64,000 bases of DNA from Candidatus Accumulibacter sp. ACC003 (GCF_907163085.1 NZ_CAJQTX010000001.1:451001-515000); one strand, 5' to 3'; numbered from the stretch's first letter, positions 49,319 to 58,693 are shown. The notes: generated by a model from the sequence alone, not told the origin. Program-made: numbers and translations.

Positions 49319-50135
49319 ATTCGCGCAGGTCGCTGACAAAGCGCTCGCGCTCCCACTGGTGCGGCGAATGGTCGCTGCCTTCGTAGATGCGCAGGATGGC
49401 ACCGGCGATGCGGTTCTTGACGTAGTGGGCGGTCTCGCCGCGATAGTAATTGCTGGCGCCGCCGTAGACCAGGAGCGCCGGGATGTCGATCTTCTCGAGA
49501 GTCGCCCGGTAGTCGGCTTCGGCAAGGCTTTCCCAGCAGGCGATCAGCGGTAGCGGATCCTGCGCGCTGAGCCACTGGCGCGCCTTCTCCAGGCCGCGCG
49601 AGTTTTCCTGGTACTTCTGCCGGGCGCGATCGTTCAGCCCCGTGCCGCCGAGTCGCAGGACCGATTCGGCGAAGTCGTCTTCGAGATGCTTCAGGAAGGC
49701 GTCCGAGCGTTCGCGGTCGAAGTCGCCGTAGATGCCATTCGCCCAGTTGTCGTCAGTCAGCAGTTTTGGCGATTGATCGATGAAGGTGACTTTGCGCAGG
49801 TTTCTGCAGCCGTACTGCTCGATGTACTGCCAGAGCGTCAAGGCGCCCATCGAGTGGCTGACGACCACCAGCTCATCGAGCGCGTAGTGGTCGATCAGGT
49901 TGCGCAGGTCCTGCGCCATGCGTTGCACGGTCGGCACGGTGTCGGTCAGCAGGCGATGGCCACCGTGGCCGCGGGCGTCCCAGCGCAGGACGCGATGGTG
50001 AGGTGTCAGTTGTTCGAGAAAAGGCTGCCATTCGCGGTGGCTGGCGGTCCAGCCGTGCAACATGAGGATCGGCGAGCCATTGCCGGAGACCTGCACATGG
50101 ATCTTTTCGCCGTCATCGGCAAAGAAATGCGTCAT
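49302..50135 (-). CDS. Alpha/beta-hydrolase fold protein
   Basis: A 277-residue hydrolase. HGWTASHREW forms the oxyanion region, the nucleophile is Ser in VVSHSMGAL, and the acid and base are expected near ALLVYGG and EGSDHSPHQW. ATG 50135 is chosen as the family-like start; an upstream extension lacks a ribosome site. It is similar to esterase, haloperoxidase and lactonase groups, which cannot be told apart here. It overlaps the end of msrA by 17 bp. Confidence 0.87.
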   Translation of the reverse strand: MTHFFADDGEKIHVQVSGNGSPILMLHGWTASHREWQPFLEQLTPHHRVLRWDARGHGGHRLLTDTVPTVQRMAQDLRNLIDHYALDELVVVSHSMGALTLWQYIEQYGCRNLRKVTFIDQSPKLLTDDNWANGIYGDFDRERSDAFLKHLEDDFAESVLRLGGTGLNDRARQKYQENSRGLEKARQWLSAQDPLPLIACWESLAEADYRATLEKIDIPALLVYGGASNYYRGETAHYVKNRIAGAILRIYEGSDHSPHQWERERFVSDLREFIDSP

Positions 50136-50394
50136 CGGATCGGACAAGCTAGGGAAAGCCGCGAGCGTGTCACAAGCCCGTGCGCAAGGCAACTGGAATT
50201 GCCATCCGGCAAGTAATGGAACGGGTAGGGAGGCAGGCTTTGCAGCGCTTCGAGCACGCTATCCGCGGCGTCGATGCCGGTCTGACGCAACCTGGACGAG
50301 CTGCAGCACTTTGGCTGTCGTCTGGCTCGAATCGCCGGCCGCCGGCGGCTGAGTGCGCTGGCGCGCCAGGCCCGGCGCGGCGGCGACGAAGCGC
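50136..50394. other. Spacer downstream of hybE
   Basis: About 260 bp between the hydrolase start and the hybE stop. No supported gene; a promoter for the hydrolase gene is expected here but not identified. Confidence 0.4.
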
Positions 50395-51036
50395 TCAGTC
50401 GCGCGCTTGGCTTCTGGCGATGCGGCGCATGAAGCTGCGGCGGCTGGCGCGTTGGGGTTGCTCGGCGGCGGCCAGCCGCGCGGCGGCGCAGGCGGCTTCT
50501 GGCGTGGCGAACATCGCCTCGAGGGCGGCCATCGCCGCGGCGCGCGCGGCGGCCTGCGAGGCAAAGTGACCGGGTGGCGCGAACAGCGGACAGTACTGGT
50601 AGGCCGGAATCTCGGCCGCCGCGTCGTTGTCGGCGATGAACTCCAGCGGCCCGATCGGGAAATCGATGTGACAACGCTCACCGGCGGGCCGGTCGGACCA
50701 CAGCTCGCCGCCGCCGGGCAAGACCATCAGATTGATGAACCAGGGCGTGATCAGCGCGCCGACCCAGTCGCCGCTGCCAGAAAGACGGCCGTTGGCGGTG
50801 CTCGCCGGCAGGCGAGTGGAGTCAGCAGCGGCGGAAAGCGAACTCGCCGGGCGCCAGCGGCGAAAGCCGATCGCTTCGACCGACAGGGCGAGGTTGACGA
50901 AGGGCAGGTCGCGCATGCTGTCGATCCAGATGCGGCGGTACATCGCTTCGAGGCGCGCCGTCGGGTCGTCGACCAGCGGCTTGGCGGCCAGCGGTTGCGG
51001 CGCCTGCATGGCGGCCTTGCGAATGCCATTGATCAT
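50395..51036 (-). CDS. hybE: [NiFe] hydrogenase assembly chaperone HybE
   Basis: A 213-residue protein. MRDLPFVNLALSVEAIGF and GALITPWFINLMVLPGG are hallmarks of HybE/HupJ chaperones that escort the Tat-dependent hydrogenase before export. The C-terminal 60 residues are an Ala/Arg-rich extension (SQAAARAAAMAALEAMFATP) ending in SRRSFMRRIARS. It overlaps the hypC-like gene by 4 bp and is the last gene of the operon. Confidence 0.87.
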   Translation of the reverse strand: MINGIRKAAMQAPQPLAAKPLVDDPTARLEAMYRRIWIDSMRDLPFVNLALSVEAIGFRRWRPASSLSAAADSTRLPASTANGRLSGSGDWVGALITPWFINLMVLPGGGELWSDRPAGERCHIDFPIGPLEFIADNDAAAEIPAYQYCPLFAPPGHFASQAAARAAAMAALEAMFATPEAACAAARLAAAEQPQRASRRSFMRRIARSQARD

Positions 51037-51350
51037 TGTCGATTGCTCCGGCCCGAAGGCGTGTTGGTCAGGTCGGAAAAATGCGCGGCCGGGTCGTAAT
51101 CGCCGTCCAGTGCAGCGGCGACTGCCGCCAGTGCGTCTTCGATCAGCGCCCGCTCGTCGTCGGCTATGACCTCCTTGGCGAAGCCGAGCGAGGCCAGGAT
51201 CCAGGTGCCGATCGGCTGTGCGCCGATGAGCATCATATTCACGCGTTCGCGACGCAGGCCGCCGCCGTGTTGCCGCTCGACGATGGCGTAGTCACAGTCG
51301 CCGCCGTCACCCTCCAGCGCGACGACCTGCATCGGGATCGACAGGCACAT
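51033..51350 (-). CDS. hybG: HypC/HybG-type hydrogenase maturation chaperone
   Basis: A 105-residue HypC-family protein. It begins MCLSIPMQVV; the N-terminal Met-Cys is the functional Fe(CN)2CO-carrying cysteine, so ATG 51350 and not the GTG before it is the start. LIGAQPIGTWILASLGFAKE is the second family motif. A C-terminal acidic helix and tail make it longer than E. coli HypC (90 aa). It overlaps the protease gene by one base (TGATG). Confidence 0.9.
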   Translation of the reverse strand: MCLSIPMQVVALEGDGGDCDYAIVERQHGGGLRRERVNMMLIGAQPIGTWILASLGFAKEVIADDERALIEDALAAVAAALDGDYDPAAHFSDLTNTPSGRSNRQ

Positions 51351-51889
51351 CACGCGACCTCGGCCGCCAGCGGCGAGGCGCGAAATTTCCGTCCGAACCC
51401 TTGTAGTCCCAGCCCGGCGAGTTCGTCAACGACCATTCGCAGCAGCGTTGGCATGACGGCTTCGACGGCCGGGCTGAGCTCCATTCCGAGCGCCAGTGAC
51501 TGTGGTTCGACGCCGAGAATGGCGGTATATTTCGGCGCCCGTCCGAGCAGTTCGAGCGTTGCCAGGACGTCGCACAGGCCGATCTGGTGCGGCGAAAGCT
51601 TGGTCCTGAAGAAGACCGGGACGGCGTCGCCGGTGAGGCGGAGCAGCGCTCCGGGCGCTTGGCCGGAACGAATCGCGTCGACCATGATCAGCGCGTCGAG
51701 ACCCTCGAGATCCTCGAGCATTTCCATGCTGCAGGTGCCGCCGTCGATGATCTCGACTTGCGGCGGCAGCACGTAGGCCAGCGGCAGGCGCTCGATGGCG
51801 CGAACGCCAAGCCCTTCATCGCTCAACAGCAGGTTGCCGGCGCCGAGAACGACGACACGCCCGGTGCAAGTGCCTCTGGCCGGGGACAT
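51350..51889 (-). CDS. hybD: Hydrogenase maturation endopeptidase
   Basis: A 179-residue HybD/HyaD/HupD-family protease that trims the C-terminal peptide of the large subunit after Ni insertion. VVVLGAGNLLLSDEGLGVRA has the Ni-binding Glu, and LIMVDAIRSGQAPG the Asp. SPHQIGLCDVLATLELLG carries the conserved His. It starts at ATG 51889, overlapping the large-subunit stop by one base. Confidence 0.93.
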   Translation of the reverse strand: MSPARGTCTGRVVVLGAGNLLLSDEGLGVRAIERLPLAYVLPPQVEIIDGGTCSMEMLEDLEGLDALIMVDAIRSGQAPGALLRLTGDAVPVFFRTKLSPHQIGLCDVLATLELLGRAPKYTAILGVEPQSLALGMELSPAVEAVMPTLLRMVVDELAGLGLQGFGRKFRASPLAAEVA

Positions 51890-53592
51890 CACAAGGCCCT
51901 GACCGTGACCACCGGGCGTTTTTCCTGATCGACAACATGTACCGCGCAGGCCAGGCAGGGGTCGAAGGAGTGTACCGTGCGCAGCACTTCGAGCGGCTGA
52001 TCGGCAATCGCCACGGGTGTTCCGGCGAGGCTCGCCTCGTAGGCGCCGGGGGCGTCGGCTTCGTTGCGCGGCGCGGCATTCCACGTCGTCGGCACGACGC
52101 ACTGGTAGTTCTTGATCTTGCCGTTGTCGATCACCACCCAGTGCGAGAGAACGCCGCGCGGCGCTTCGTGGAGGCCGACGCCGGCGATCTCGCCCTTCGG
52201 GAACTCCGGCTTGTTGAAGGTTTTCAGATCGCCGCTGGCCATGCTGGCGAGCAGCAGATCCCACTGTCGGGCGAGTTCGTCGACCTGCACCGCGCAACCG
52301 ACGGCGCGCGCCGCGTGCCGGCCGATCGTCGAGTGCAGCGCGTCGAGACCGACCTTGGTCTTGGCGACGGCGGACACCAGATCGAGCGCCTGCGTGGCGT
52401 AGGCGATCGTCGCCTGATGCTCGGCAGCAACCATCGCCAGGACGCGCGGCAGCGGCCCGACCTGCATCGGCTTGTCGTAGAAGGTTGGCGACTTGAGCCA
52501 CGAGTACTTGCCGTCTTCCTGGAAGTCGGTGTACTGCGGAACGGTTTCGCCCTTGTAGGGATGCAAGGGGCCCTTGCCGCCCTGGTACCACGAATGCTTG
52601 ACCGATTCGGCGACGCCGTCCTTGAAATAGGCGTCGTCGTGGGTCTTGATTTCCCTGAAACTGGCGAGGTCGCCAGCGGCGATATGGCCACCGGGCAGGG
52701 CAAACTTCGTGTTCTTGCCGTCGAGCGGGATGTCCGGGACCGAAACATAGTCGACAATGCCGCGGCCGATTGCCGTCCACTCGGGGTAGAAGCCGCCGAT
52801 CACCGCGACGTCGATCAGGTAAACGTTCTTCACGAAATCGCTGAGCTGGTCGATCCAGCCCTTGACCGCCAGCAGGCGTTCGACGGTCAGCACCGACTGC
52901 GAATCGACCGACAGCGCGTTGGCGACGCCGCCGACGGCGACGTTCTGGATATGCGGCGTCTTGGCGCCGAGGATGCTGACGATCTTGTTGGCGTGCCGCT
53001 GCACTTCCAGCGCTTGCAGGTAGTGCGCGACGGCGATCAGGTTGACCTCCGGCGGCAGCTTCATCGCCGGGTGGCCCCAGTAGCCGTTGGTGAAGATGCC
53101 GAGCTGGCCGGTACCGACAAAGCCGCTCAGGCGCTCCTTGACGCGGGTAAATTCGGCCTTGCTGTTGCCCGGCCAACTCGACAGGCTTTCGGCCAGAGCA
53201 GCGGCCTTGCCGGGGTCGGCCTTGAGCGCGCTGGTGACGTCAACCCAGTCGAGCGCCGAGAGGTGGTAGAAGTGCACGATATGGTCGTGTACGGCGTGTG
53301 CCAGGATGATCATGTTCCTGATGTACTGGGCGTTGATCGGGATTTCCATCTGCAGCGCGTTCTCGACGGCGCGCACCGAGGCGATGGCATGAACCGTCGT
53401 GCACACGCCGCAGATGCGCTGGGTGATCGCCCAGGCGTCGCGCGGGTCGCGGCCGATCAGGATGGTCTCGATACCGCGCCACATCTGTCCCGACGCCCAG
53501 GCCTTCTTGACCTGACCGCCGTCGACCTCGACGTCGACTCGCAAGTGGCCTTCGATTCGCGTGACCGGATCAATCGTGACTCGTTGCGACAT
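51889..53592 (-). CDS. hybC: [NiFe] hydrogenase large subunit
   Basis: A 567-residue catalytic subunit of a group 1 membrane-bound uptake hydrogenase. The NiFe site ligands are Cys61 and Cys64 (RICGVCTTVHA) and Cys546 and Cys549 (DPCLACAVH). The 15 residues after His552 (VVDQEKRPVVTVRAL) are the peptide expected to be removed by the neighbouring protease. The N-terminal IDPVTRIEGHLRVDVEVDGG motif is canonical. It is exported with the small subunit through Tat. Confidence 0.97.
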   Translation of the reverse strand: MSQRVTIDPVTRIEGHLRVDVEVDGGQVKKAWASGQMWRGIETILIGRDPRDAWAITQRICGVCTTVHAIASVRAVENALQMEIPINAQYIRNMIILAHAVHDHIVHFYHLSALDWVDVTSALKADPGKAAALAESLSSWPGNSKAEFTRVKERLSGFVGTGQLGIFTNGYWGHPAMKLPPEVNLIAVAHYLQALEVQRHANKIVSILGAKTPHIQNVAVGGVANALSVDSQSVLTVERLLAVKGWIDQLSDFVKNVYLIDVAVIGGFYPEWTAIGRGIVDYVSVPDIPLDGKNTKFALPGGHIAAGDLASFREIKTHDDAYFKDGVAESVKHSWYQGGKGPLHPYKGETVPQYTDFQEDGKYSWLKSPTFYDKPMQVGPLPRVLAMVAAEHQATIAYATQALDLVSAVAKTKVGLDALHSTIGRHAARAVGCAVQVDELARQWDLLLASMASGDLKTFNKPEFPKGEIAGVGLHEAPRGVLSHWVVIDNGKIKNYQCVVPTTWNAAPRNEADAPGAYEASLAGTPVAIADQPLEVLRTVHSFDPCLACAVHVVDQEKRPVVTVRAL

Positions 53593-53634
53593 GTTCTTGT
53601 CTCCTGAAATGAGCGCTAGCGGGAAAGCCGCGAG

Positions 53635-54804
53635 TTAGCCGTGCGCCGGCTGCGCGTACGCCTCTTCGCGCGGCAAGACCGGGAAGCGGCGGGTGATGAT
53701 GATGTAGCCGAGGATCTCGGCGGCAAAGACGCCGATGGTCACCAGCAGTTCCGGAACCGACGGGAAGTAGGTCCAGCCCGGCCCGGTATCGAAAGCGATC
53801 AGGAAGCCATTGAGGCGCAGCAGGATGCCGCCGAGCATGACCGCGACGCCGGCCAGGAACAGCCGCGCCGGATTGCGCCGCGCCGCGACCGTGCCGATCA
53901 GCAGGAAGGGCGCGATGTAGCAGGCGTTCTCGATCCAGAAGGTGAGGGCGATGCCATTCAGCTGGAAGGCCTGGCCAAGGACGCCGCGGACGGCCAGGTC
54001 GGCAAAACGCACCAGCAGGTAGACCGCCATGATCCCGAGCATCACCCTGGCCAGCGGATTGAGCATCTGCACCTCGATCTGCCGGCGGTACGCCGATGCC
54101 GCGACGCAGGACTCGAAAAGCACCACGCCATAGCCCAGAGTGATTGCCGAAAGCAGGTACAGCAGCGGTTGCATCGGCGTCTGCCAGAGCGCGTTGACCT
54201 GCCCGCCCATGACCACCAGCATGGTTCCCAGCGACGCCTGGTGCATCATCGGCAGGACGACGCCGAGGGCGATGAAGATGTACAGGATCTTTTCCAGCTT
54301 CTTGCGCGCATCGTGCAGGCCGAGCTTCTCGAGAAAAACCGGCGAGAACTCGATCCACATGACGATGATGTACAGCGTGATGCACGCCGCGACCTCGAAC
54401 ATCACCGAGTTGACGTTGAAGTATCCGGGCCAGAAGATGTGCCAGAAGTTCCACCAGCGACCGAGGTCGAAGGTGATCGCCGCTCCGGCCAGCGTATAGC
54501 CGAAGAGGCTGCCGAGCAGCGCCGGTCGCACCAGCGGATGGTACTCACCCTTGTTGAAGATATAGACCAGCAGCGCCACCGAGAAGCCGCCGCAGGCCAG
54601 CGCCGAGCCGATGAAGACGTCGACGACCACCCAGATACCCCAGGAATAACCGTCGTTGAGATTGGTCGTCGCGCCGAGGCCGAAAACGAGACGGACCAGG
54701 ACGATCGCCGCCATGACGGCGATCAGCACGCCGCAGATCAGCGTCGTGGCATTGAACAGGCTGCCGCCAACGGCTGCCGGTTTGGCGTGTGACTGAGCGC
54801 TCAT
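53635..54804 (-). CDS. hybB: Hydrogenase membrane subunit HybB (NrfD/PsrC type)
   Basis: A 389-residue NrfD-family integral membrane protein with about ten helices, passing electrons from the Fe-S subunit to quinone. NDGYSWGIWVVVDVFIGSAL is the conserved start of the family, and ITFDLGRWWNFWHIFWPGYF, then NVNSVMFEV, is also typical of HybB. ATG 54804 follows GAAGGAGTGATC. It follows hybA with a 2-bp gap. Confidence 0.93.
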   Translation of the reverse strand: MSAQSHAKPAAVGGSLFNATTLICGVLIAVMAAIVLVRLVFGLGATTNLNDGYSWGIWVVVDVFIGSALACGGFSVALLVYIFNKGEYHPLVRPALLGSLFGYTLAGAAITFDLGRWWNFWHIFWPGYFNVNSVMFEVAACITLYIIVMWIEFSPVFLEKLGLHDARKKLEKILYIFIALGVVLPMMHQASLGTMLVVMGGQVNALWQTPMQPLLYLLSAITLGYGVVLFESCVAASAYRRQIEVQMLNPLARVMLGIMAVYLLVRFADLAVRGVLGQAFQLNGIALTFWIENACYIAPFLLIGTVAARRNPARLFLAGVAVMLGGILLRLNGFLIAFDTGPGWTYFPSVPELLVTIGVFAAEILGYIIITRRFPVLPREEAYAQPAHG

Positions 54805-54806
54805 GA

Positions 54807-55889
54807 TCACTCCTTCTTTGGCTGTTCTGGCCGCTGTTCTGCCGGTTTTTCTACCCGCTTTTCTATCGGCTCCTCGGCGTGGCGGCCGTCATCGTCGTCA
54901 TGATGAACATTGCGCTTGGCGACATAGGTCATCGCACCGAGGACGGCGAAGGGCATCAGCAGGCCGCCGTAAAGCGTGTGCTGGATCGTCTCCGACGTCG
55001 CCGCCGACGACTTGGGCGGCAAGTTGGGCATGCCGACCTTCGCGAAAGGCACCGCCGAGAGCTTCAGCACCTGCGTGCCGCCGTACTCGGTCTCGCCATA
55101 GACGTGTTGCTGGTAATGGCCGACGTAGCCTTCGTAACTCTGGTCGGGCCCACCATTGATGCTGCCGCGCGGGTAGGTGGTGACGCTGCCGGCCGGCAGC
55201 GCCAGGCGGCGTTTGGCTTCGGCCAGCAGGTCGCTGCTGCGGCCGTAAAGCGTCGCGCCGGTCGGGCAGACTTCGGCGCACGCCGAGTAATGGCCGTCTT
55301 TGTAGCGGTGCCGGCACAGTTCGCACTTGCCGATCTGGCCGGTCGGCGAGTCGTACTGGTACTTGGGAATTCCGAAGGGGCAGGCGACGACGCAGTAGCG
55401 GCAGCCGACGCACGCCTCGGGGTTGTAGGCGACGATGCCGGTCGTCGGATCCTTGGTCATCGCCGTCACCGGGCACGCCGAAACGCAAGACGGGTCGGCA
55501 CAGTGCATGCACGAGGTCTTCATGAACGCGTAGCCGTTTTCTTCGGCGTCCTTGGTGCTCATCGTGCCGTGGCGGTACATCTTGATGATGTTGAAGGTGT
55601 GGCCGCTGGTGTCCAGCGGTGTATCCCACAGATGGTCGAGCGTCGAGAATTCCGGCGGGTTGTCGTTGGCCTGTTTGCACGCCGCCACGCAGGCCTTGCA
55701 GCCGATACACAGCGTCGCGTCGTAGAGCAGGCCGAGGGCGTCTGGCGGGCGCTGATAGGTGTCGCGGGCCGCGGCTGGCGTACTGACGACGCTGGCGGCG
55801 ACGGCCGTTCCGGCGGCGCCGAGGCAGCCCTTGAGAAACTGGCGACGATCTTTGTCGTCGCCAACGCGTTCAGAGATCTTGCGAGCCAT
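54807..55889 (-). CDS. hybA: Hydrogenase electron-transfer Fe-S subunit HybA
   Basis: A 360-residue ferredoxin-type protein. A Tat signal (DRRQFLKGCLG, Arg15-Arg16) leads the N-terminus. Four cysteine clusters follow: CIGCKACVAACKQAN, CMHCADPSCVSACP, CVGCRYCVVACPFG and CELCRHRYKDGHYSACAEVC, for four [4Fe-4S] centres. A C-terminal hydrophobic helix (GGLLMPFAVLGAMTYVA) and a charged Glu/Lys/Pro tail follow. It links the small subunit to HybB. Confidence 0.95.
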   Translation of the reverse strand: MARKISERVGDDKDRRQFLKGCLGAAGTAVAASVVSTPAAARDTYQRPPDALGLLYDATLCIGCKACVAACKQANDNPPEFSTLDHLWDTPLDTSGHTFNIIKMYRHGTMSTKDAEENGYAFMKTSCMHCADPSCVSACPVTAMTKDPTTGIVAYNPEACVGCRYCVVACPFGIPKYQYDSPTGQIGKCELCRHRYKDGHYSACAEVCPTGATLYGRSSDLLAEAKRRLALPAGSVTTYPRGSINGGPDQSYEGYVGHYQQHVYGETEYGGTQVLKLSAVPFAKVGMPNLPPKSSAATSETIQHTLYGGLLMPFAVLGAMTYVAKRNVHHDDDDGRHAEEPIEKRVEKPAEQRPEQPKKE

Positions 55890-55890
55890 C

Positions 55891-57066
55891 TCAGGCCTCC
55901 GTTTTCTCGCTGGCCGTGCGCGCGCGTTCGGCCTCTTCCGCCTGCTGGTGCGAGACGCCCAGATTGCGCGCGACCATCGCACCGGCGCCGGCTGCCGCGC
56001 CTGCTACCGCTGCCAGAGTCGCCGCCGAGCCCATGGTGGCGCCGACGCCCTGTTCCTCGACGATGCGCGGATATTGTTGCGGTGGCTCGACATTCCTGAC
56101 TTTCGCCAGCATGTGGATCGGCTTGGTGAAACCGACGCCCTGTTCGGTACAGCCGATACAGGGGTGGCCGCAGCCGACCGGCCAGGTGCCGGCGCCGGCG
56201 TCACCGAACAAAATCGTCGGGCAATTGGCGTAGGTTTCCGGCCCCTTGCAACCGAGCTTGTAGAGGCAATAACCCTTCCGATGCCCCTCGTCGCCGAAAT
56301 TCATCGCAAAGCGGCCGGCGTCGAAGTGCGCCCGCCGCTCGCAGTTTTCATGGACCAGGCGGGAGTAGGCGAACTGCGGCCGACCGAGTTGATCGACCGG
56401 CGGCAGCGCGCCGAAGGTCAGGAAGTGCACCACCGTCGACAGGAAGTTGTAGGGGTTCGGCGGACACCCCGGAATCGTCGCCACCGGCTTGCCGAGCACC
56501 TCGGCAACGCCGGAAGCACCGGTCGGGTTGGGGTCGGTCGATGGCATGCCACCCCAGCTGGCGCACGATCCGATGGCGATCACCGCGGCCGCATCGGCGG
56601 CGCATTCCCTGGCCAGCTCGATCGCCGTCTGGCCACCGATCTTGCAGTAGATGCCGCCGTCGCGCGTCGGGATGGCGCCTTCGATGACCAGCACATAGGC
56701 GCCCTTGTTGTCGGCCATCGCTTTCTTGCGTGCCTGTTCGACCTGATGGCCGGCAGCAGCGAACAGCGTCTCGTGATAATCGAGCGAGATCACGTCGAGG
56801 ATCAGACGTTCCAGCGTCGGATGCTCGGCGCGCAACAGCGACTCGGTACAGCCGGTGCATTCCTGGAAGTGCAGCCAGATCACCGACGGCCGCTTCTTGG
56901 TCGCCACCGCCTCGGCGACAGCGGCCTCGGCTCCCGGCGGCAAGCCGAGACCGGCGGCCACCGTCGCGCAGAACTGCAGGAACTCGCGCCGTGGCATACC
57001 GAGTCGCCTGCTCGCGTCGGCGATCTTCGCATCACTTTCCAGCTTCAGCAGACCGGTACTGGCCAT
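55891..57066 (-). CDS. hybO: [NiFe] hydrogenase small subunit
   Basis: A 391-residue Fe-S subunit exported with the large subunit. A Tat motif (RREFLQFCATVAAGLG, Arg26-Arg27) is present. The proximal-cluster Cys pair is in FQECTGCTESLLRAEHP; IAIGSCASWGG, CKGPETYANCPT and HPCIGCTEQG hold further ligands. A C-terminal hydrophobic Ala/Gly helix anchors it. ATG 57066 follows GGGAGCAGGAAA. First gene of the seven-gene operon hybO-A-B-C-D-G-E, each separated by no more than a few bases except between hybB and hybC (42 bp). Confidence 0.96.
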   Translation of the reverse strand: MASTGLLKLESDAKIADASRRLGMPRREFLQFCATVAAGLGLPPGAEAAVAEAVATKKRPSVIWLHFQECTGCTESLLRAEHPTLERLILDVISLDYHETLFAAAGHQVEQARKKAMADNKGAYVLVIEGAIPTRDGGIYCKIGGQTAIELARECAADAAAVIAIGSCASWGGMPSTDPNPTGASGVAEVLGKPVATIPGCPPNPYNFLSTVVHFLTFGALPPVDQLGRPQFAYSRLVHENCERRAHFDAGRFAMNFGDEGHRKGYCLYKLGCKGPETYANCPTILFGDAGAGTWPVGCGHPCIGCTEQGVGFTKPIHMLAKVRNVEPPQQYPRIVEEQGVGATMGSAATLAAVAGAAAGAGAMVARNLGVSHQQAEEAERARTASEKTEA

Positions 57067-57163
57067 TTTCCTGCTCCCTGTCTCGTTGTCCCTGCCCGAC
57101 CAAAGTCGGCTATTTGGCGGCGCCACGCCCCGAACGACCGAGGCCTTGACAGAGCAAGGGATA

Positions 57164-57178
57164 ACAAGAAGCGTGCCA
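57164..57178 (-). promoter_or_regulatory. Sigma-54-like promoter of the hydrogenase operon
   Basis: On the minus strand TGGCACGCTTCTTGT resembles the -24/-12 consensus TGGCACG-N4-TTGC with one mismatch (GT for GC at -12) and the correct 10-bp spacing between GG and G. It would start transcription near 57153, about 87 nt before hybO. Uptake hydrogenase operons of several proteobacteria use RpoN with a HoxA/HupR activator. Confidence 0.5.
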
Positions 57179-57270
57179 GTTCACAATGCGCCAATAAATT
57201 AGTGACATGGCGTGAGCGGGTAGCGACCATAAAGAGAAGCATCTTTCCGCTCGGCGCGCGAATTGGAAAC

Positions 57271-57522
57271 ATGCTTTCCACTGAAGAGTCGTCGAAGCCT
57301 GACGGCAGCGCGCCGCCGCCAGTCCGTCTCGGCTCGCACAGCGAAGCAGGCGTTTGCGCGGTCCAAACCGCCCCCGGCAAGCTCGATTACTCGTCGCTGC
57401 CCGCCTTGCGCTACGATCAACGAACGCGGCTAGCGGCGATGAGGAGAGCGCGGCGATTCACACAGGAAAGCCGACGCGCCAAATTTCAGGATAGAATCGG
57501 CGCCGTCATTTCAGCGTCGTAA
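57271..57522 (+). CDS. Small hypothetical basic protein
   Basis: An 83-residue frame from ATG 57271 (MLSTEESSKPDG) to a TAA. The C-terminal third is strongly basic (RLAAMRRARRFTQESRRAKF). No ribosome site of quality is seen and no family is recognised. It is divergent from the hydrogenase operon. It may be spurious. Confidence 0.3.
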   Translation: MLSTEESSKPDGSAPPPVRLGSHSEAGVCAVQTAPGKLDYSSLPALRYDQRTRLAAMRRARRFTQESRRAKFQDRIGAVISAS

Positions 57523-57708
57523 AGCCTCTCGATTGCATTTCGACACTGACCCAAATCACCGTAACAAGATCGCGTACACGCTCGAATGGCAAGCCGCCGA
57601 GCAGTGCAGCCAGGTTTGGCTTTCGGCGGTCGAACGCTGCCCCGTGCGACCGCTTCTGGCGGCTTGCTTAATGCTCCTCCCCGACTGGATACCTCAGAAA
57701 GGCGACAA

Positions 57709-58332
57709 ATGAATAAACTGAAGCTGACCTATTTCGACTTCCCCGGCGGACGGGCGGAACCTGCTCGGCTGGCGATGCATATCGGCGGAGTTCCGTTTGA
57801 AGACTATCGTTTTGCGCCCAGCGATTTTGCTGAAGTCCGCAAGACGACCCCCCTGAATCAGGTTCCGACGCTTCACGTCAATGACTTGCAGATCACGCAA
57901 AGCGACGCGATCACGCGTTATGTCGGGAAGCTGTCCGGGCTGTATCCCGAAGACGATTTCCAGGCCTTGTTGTGTGACGAAGTCATGGGTGCGCTGGAAG
58001 ATATAAACGCGAAACTTGGGGCAACGTTCGGGAAGACCGGAGACGACCTGAAAAGTGCTCGTGACGCGCTGGTAGCAGACGCCTTACCGACGTATTTGCG
58101 ATGGCTGCAGCAGCAACTTGAAAGCCACGGCGGCGAGTTTCTTGCGGACAATCGCCTGACCATCGCCGACCTCAAAGCCTTCGTTATCCTGCGTTGGCTG
58201 AGTTCCGGGAAACTGGATCACATCCCGAGCGATTTGGTCGAAACGGTGGCGCCGAAACTCAACAATTATATGAACAGTGTCGCCAAACTTCCTGCCATTG
58301 CGCAATATTACGCAAGTTTCGGTTCGTCGTGA
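57709..58332 (+). CDS. Glutathione S-transferase
   Basis: A 207-residue GST resembling the sigma class. The thioredoxin-like domain starts LKLTYFDFPGGRAEPARLAM, with Tyr8 as the likely catalytic residue. NQVPTLHV holds the cis-Pro and QSDAITRYVGK binds the gamma-glutamyl group. The helical domain has FLADNRLTIADLKAFVILRW with the N-cap motif. ATG 57709 follows AAAGGCG. It stands alone. Substrate unknown. Confidence 0.9.
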   Translation: MNKLKLTYFDFPGGRAEPARLAMHIGGVPFEDYRFAPSDFAEVRKTTPLNQVPTLHVNDLQITQSDAITRYVGKLSGLYPEDDFQALLCDEVMGALEDINAKLGATFGKTGDDLKSARDALVADALPTYLRWLQQQLESHGGEFLADNRLTIADLKAFVILRWLSSGKLDHIPSDLVETVAPKLNNYMNSVAKLPAIAQYYASFGSS

Positions 58333-58693
58333 GGCAATAACGGTTCAACAGCCGCCGGATGATTGGTTGCCTTTTTCTTACGTCCTTGCGAGCATCTTTC
58401 GGACAGGAACGGCCGCTGAGGACGGTTGCCAAGAGCAGCGTTTAAGCGTTCCAGGTGTGTGCTTGAATGCTATCGCCGTGCCTACGAAATGCTGCTTTTC
58501 GCCAAAATTCAGTACCCTGTTGAAGCGACAGCCGTGTGAGCGGAAGTCTGCTGAGAAGCGTCTTCCAGCGCGCTGCGGGGTGCCGAGTTGGGCAGCCGGC
58601 GCCGAATTTTCTCGGCGAAACTGCTTCCGATAGCAAAGTTGGGCGAAGCTGGAGCGCCCTAAATTTCCAGCCCAAGCTTGAGGAGATACAGAA
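58333..58693. other. Spacer without recognised gene
   Basis: About 360 bp. Short frames on both strands lack ribosome sites and protein-like composition. GCCGAATTTTCTCGGC at 58601-58616 is a small inverted repeat of unknown meaning. Confidence 0.4.

Noticed and set aside
51937-53607. 556-codon plus-strand frame over the hydrogenase large subunit
   Set aside because: Shadow of the real gene; reads as Asp/Arg/Val-rich sequence without motifs.
57146-57168. TTGACA as -35 of a plus-strand sigma-70 promoter
   Set aside because: No -10 at 16-18 bp; the nearest GATAAC is far too close.
55759-57522. 587-codon plus-strand frame over hybA/hybO
   Set aside because: Antisense to two subunits with full Fe-S and Tat motifs; only its last 83 codons lie outside them and these are listed at low confidence.
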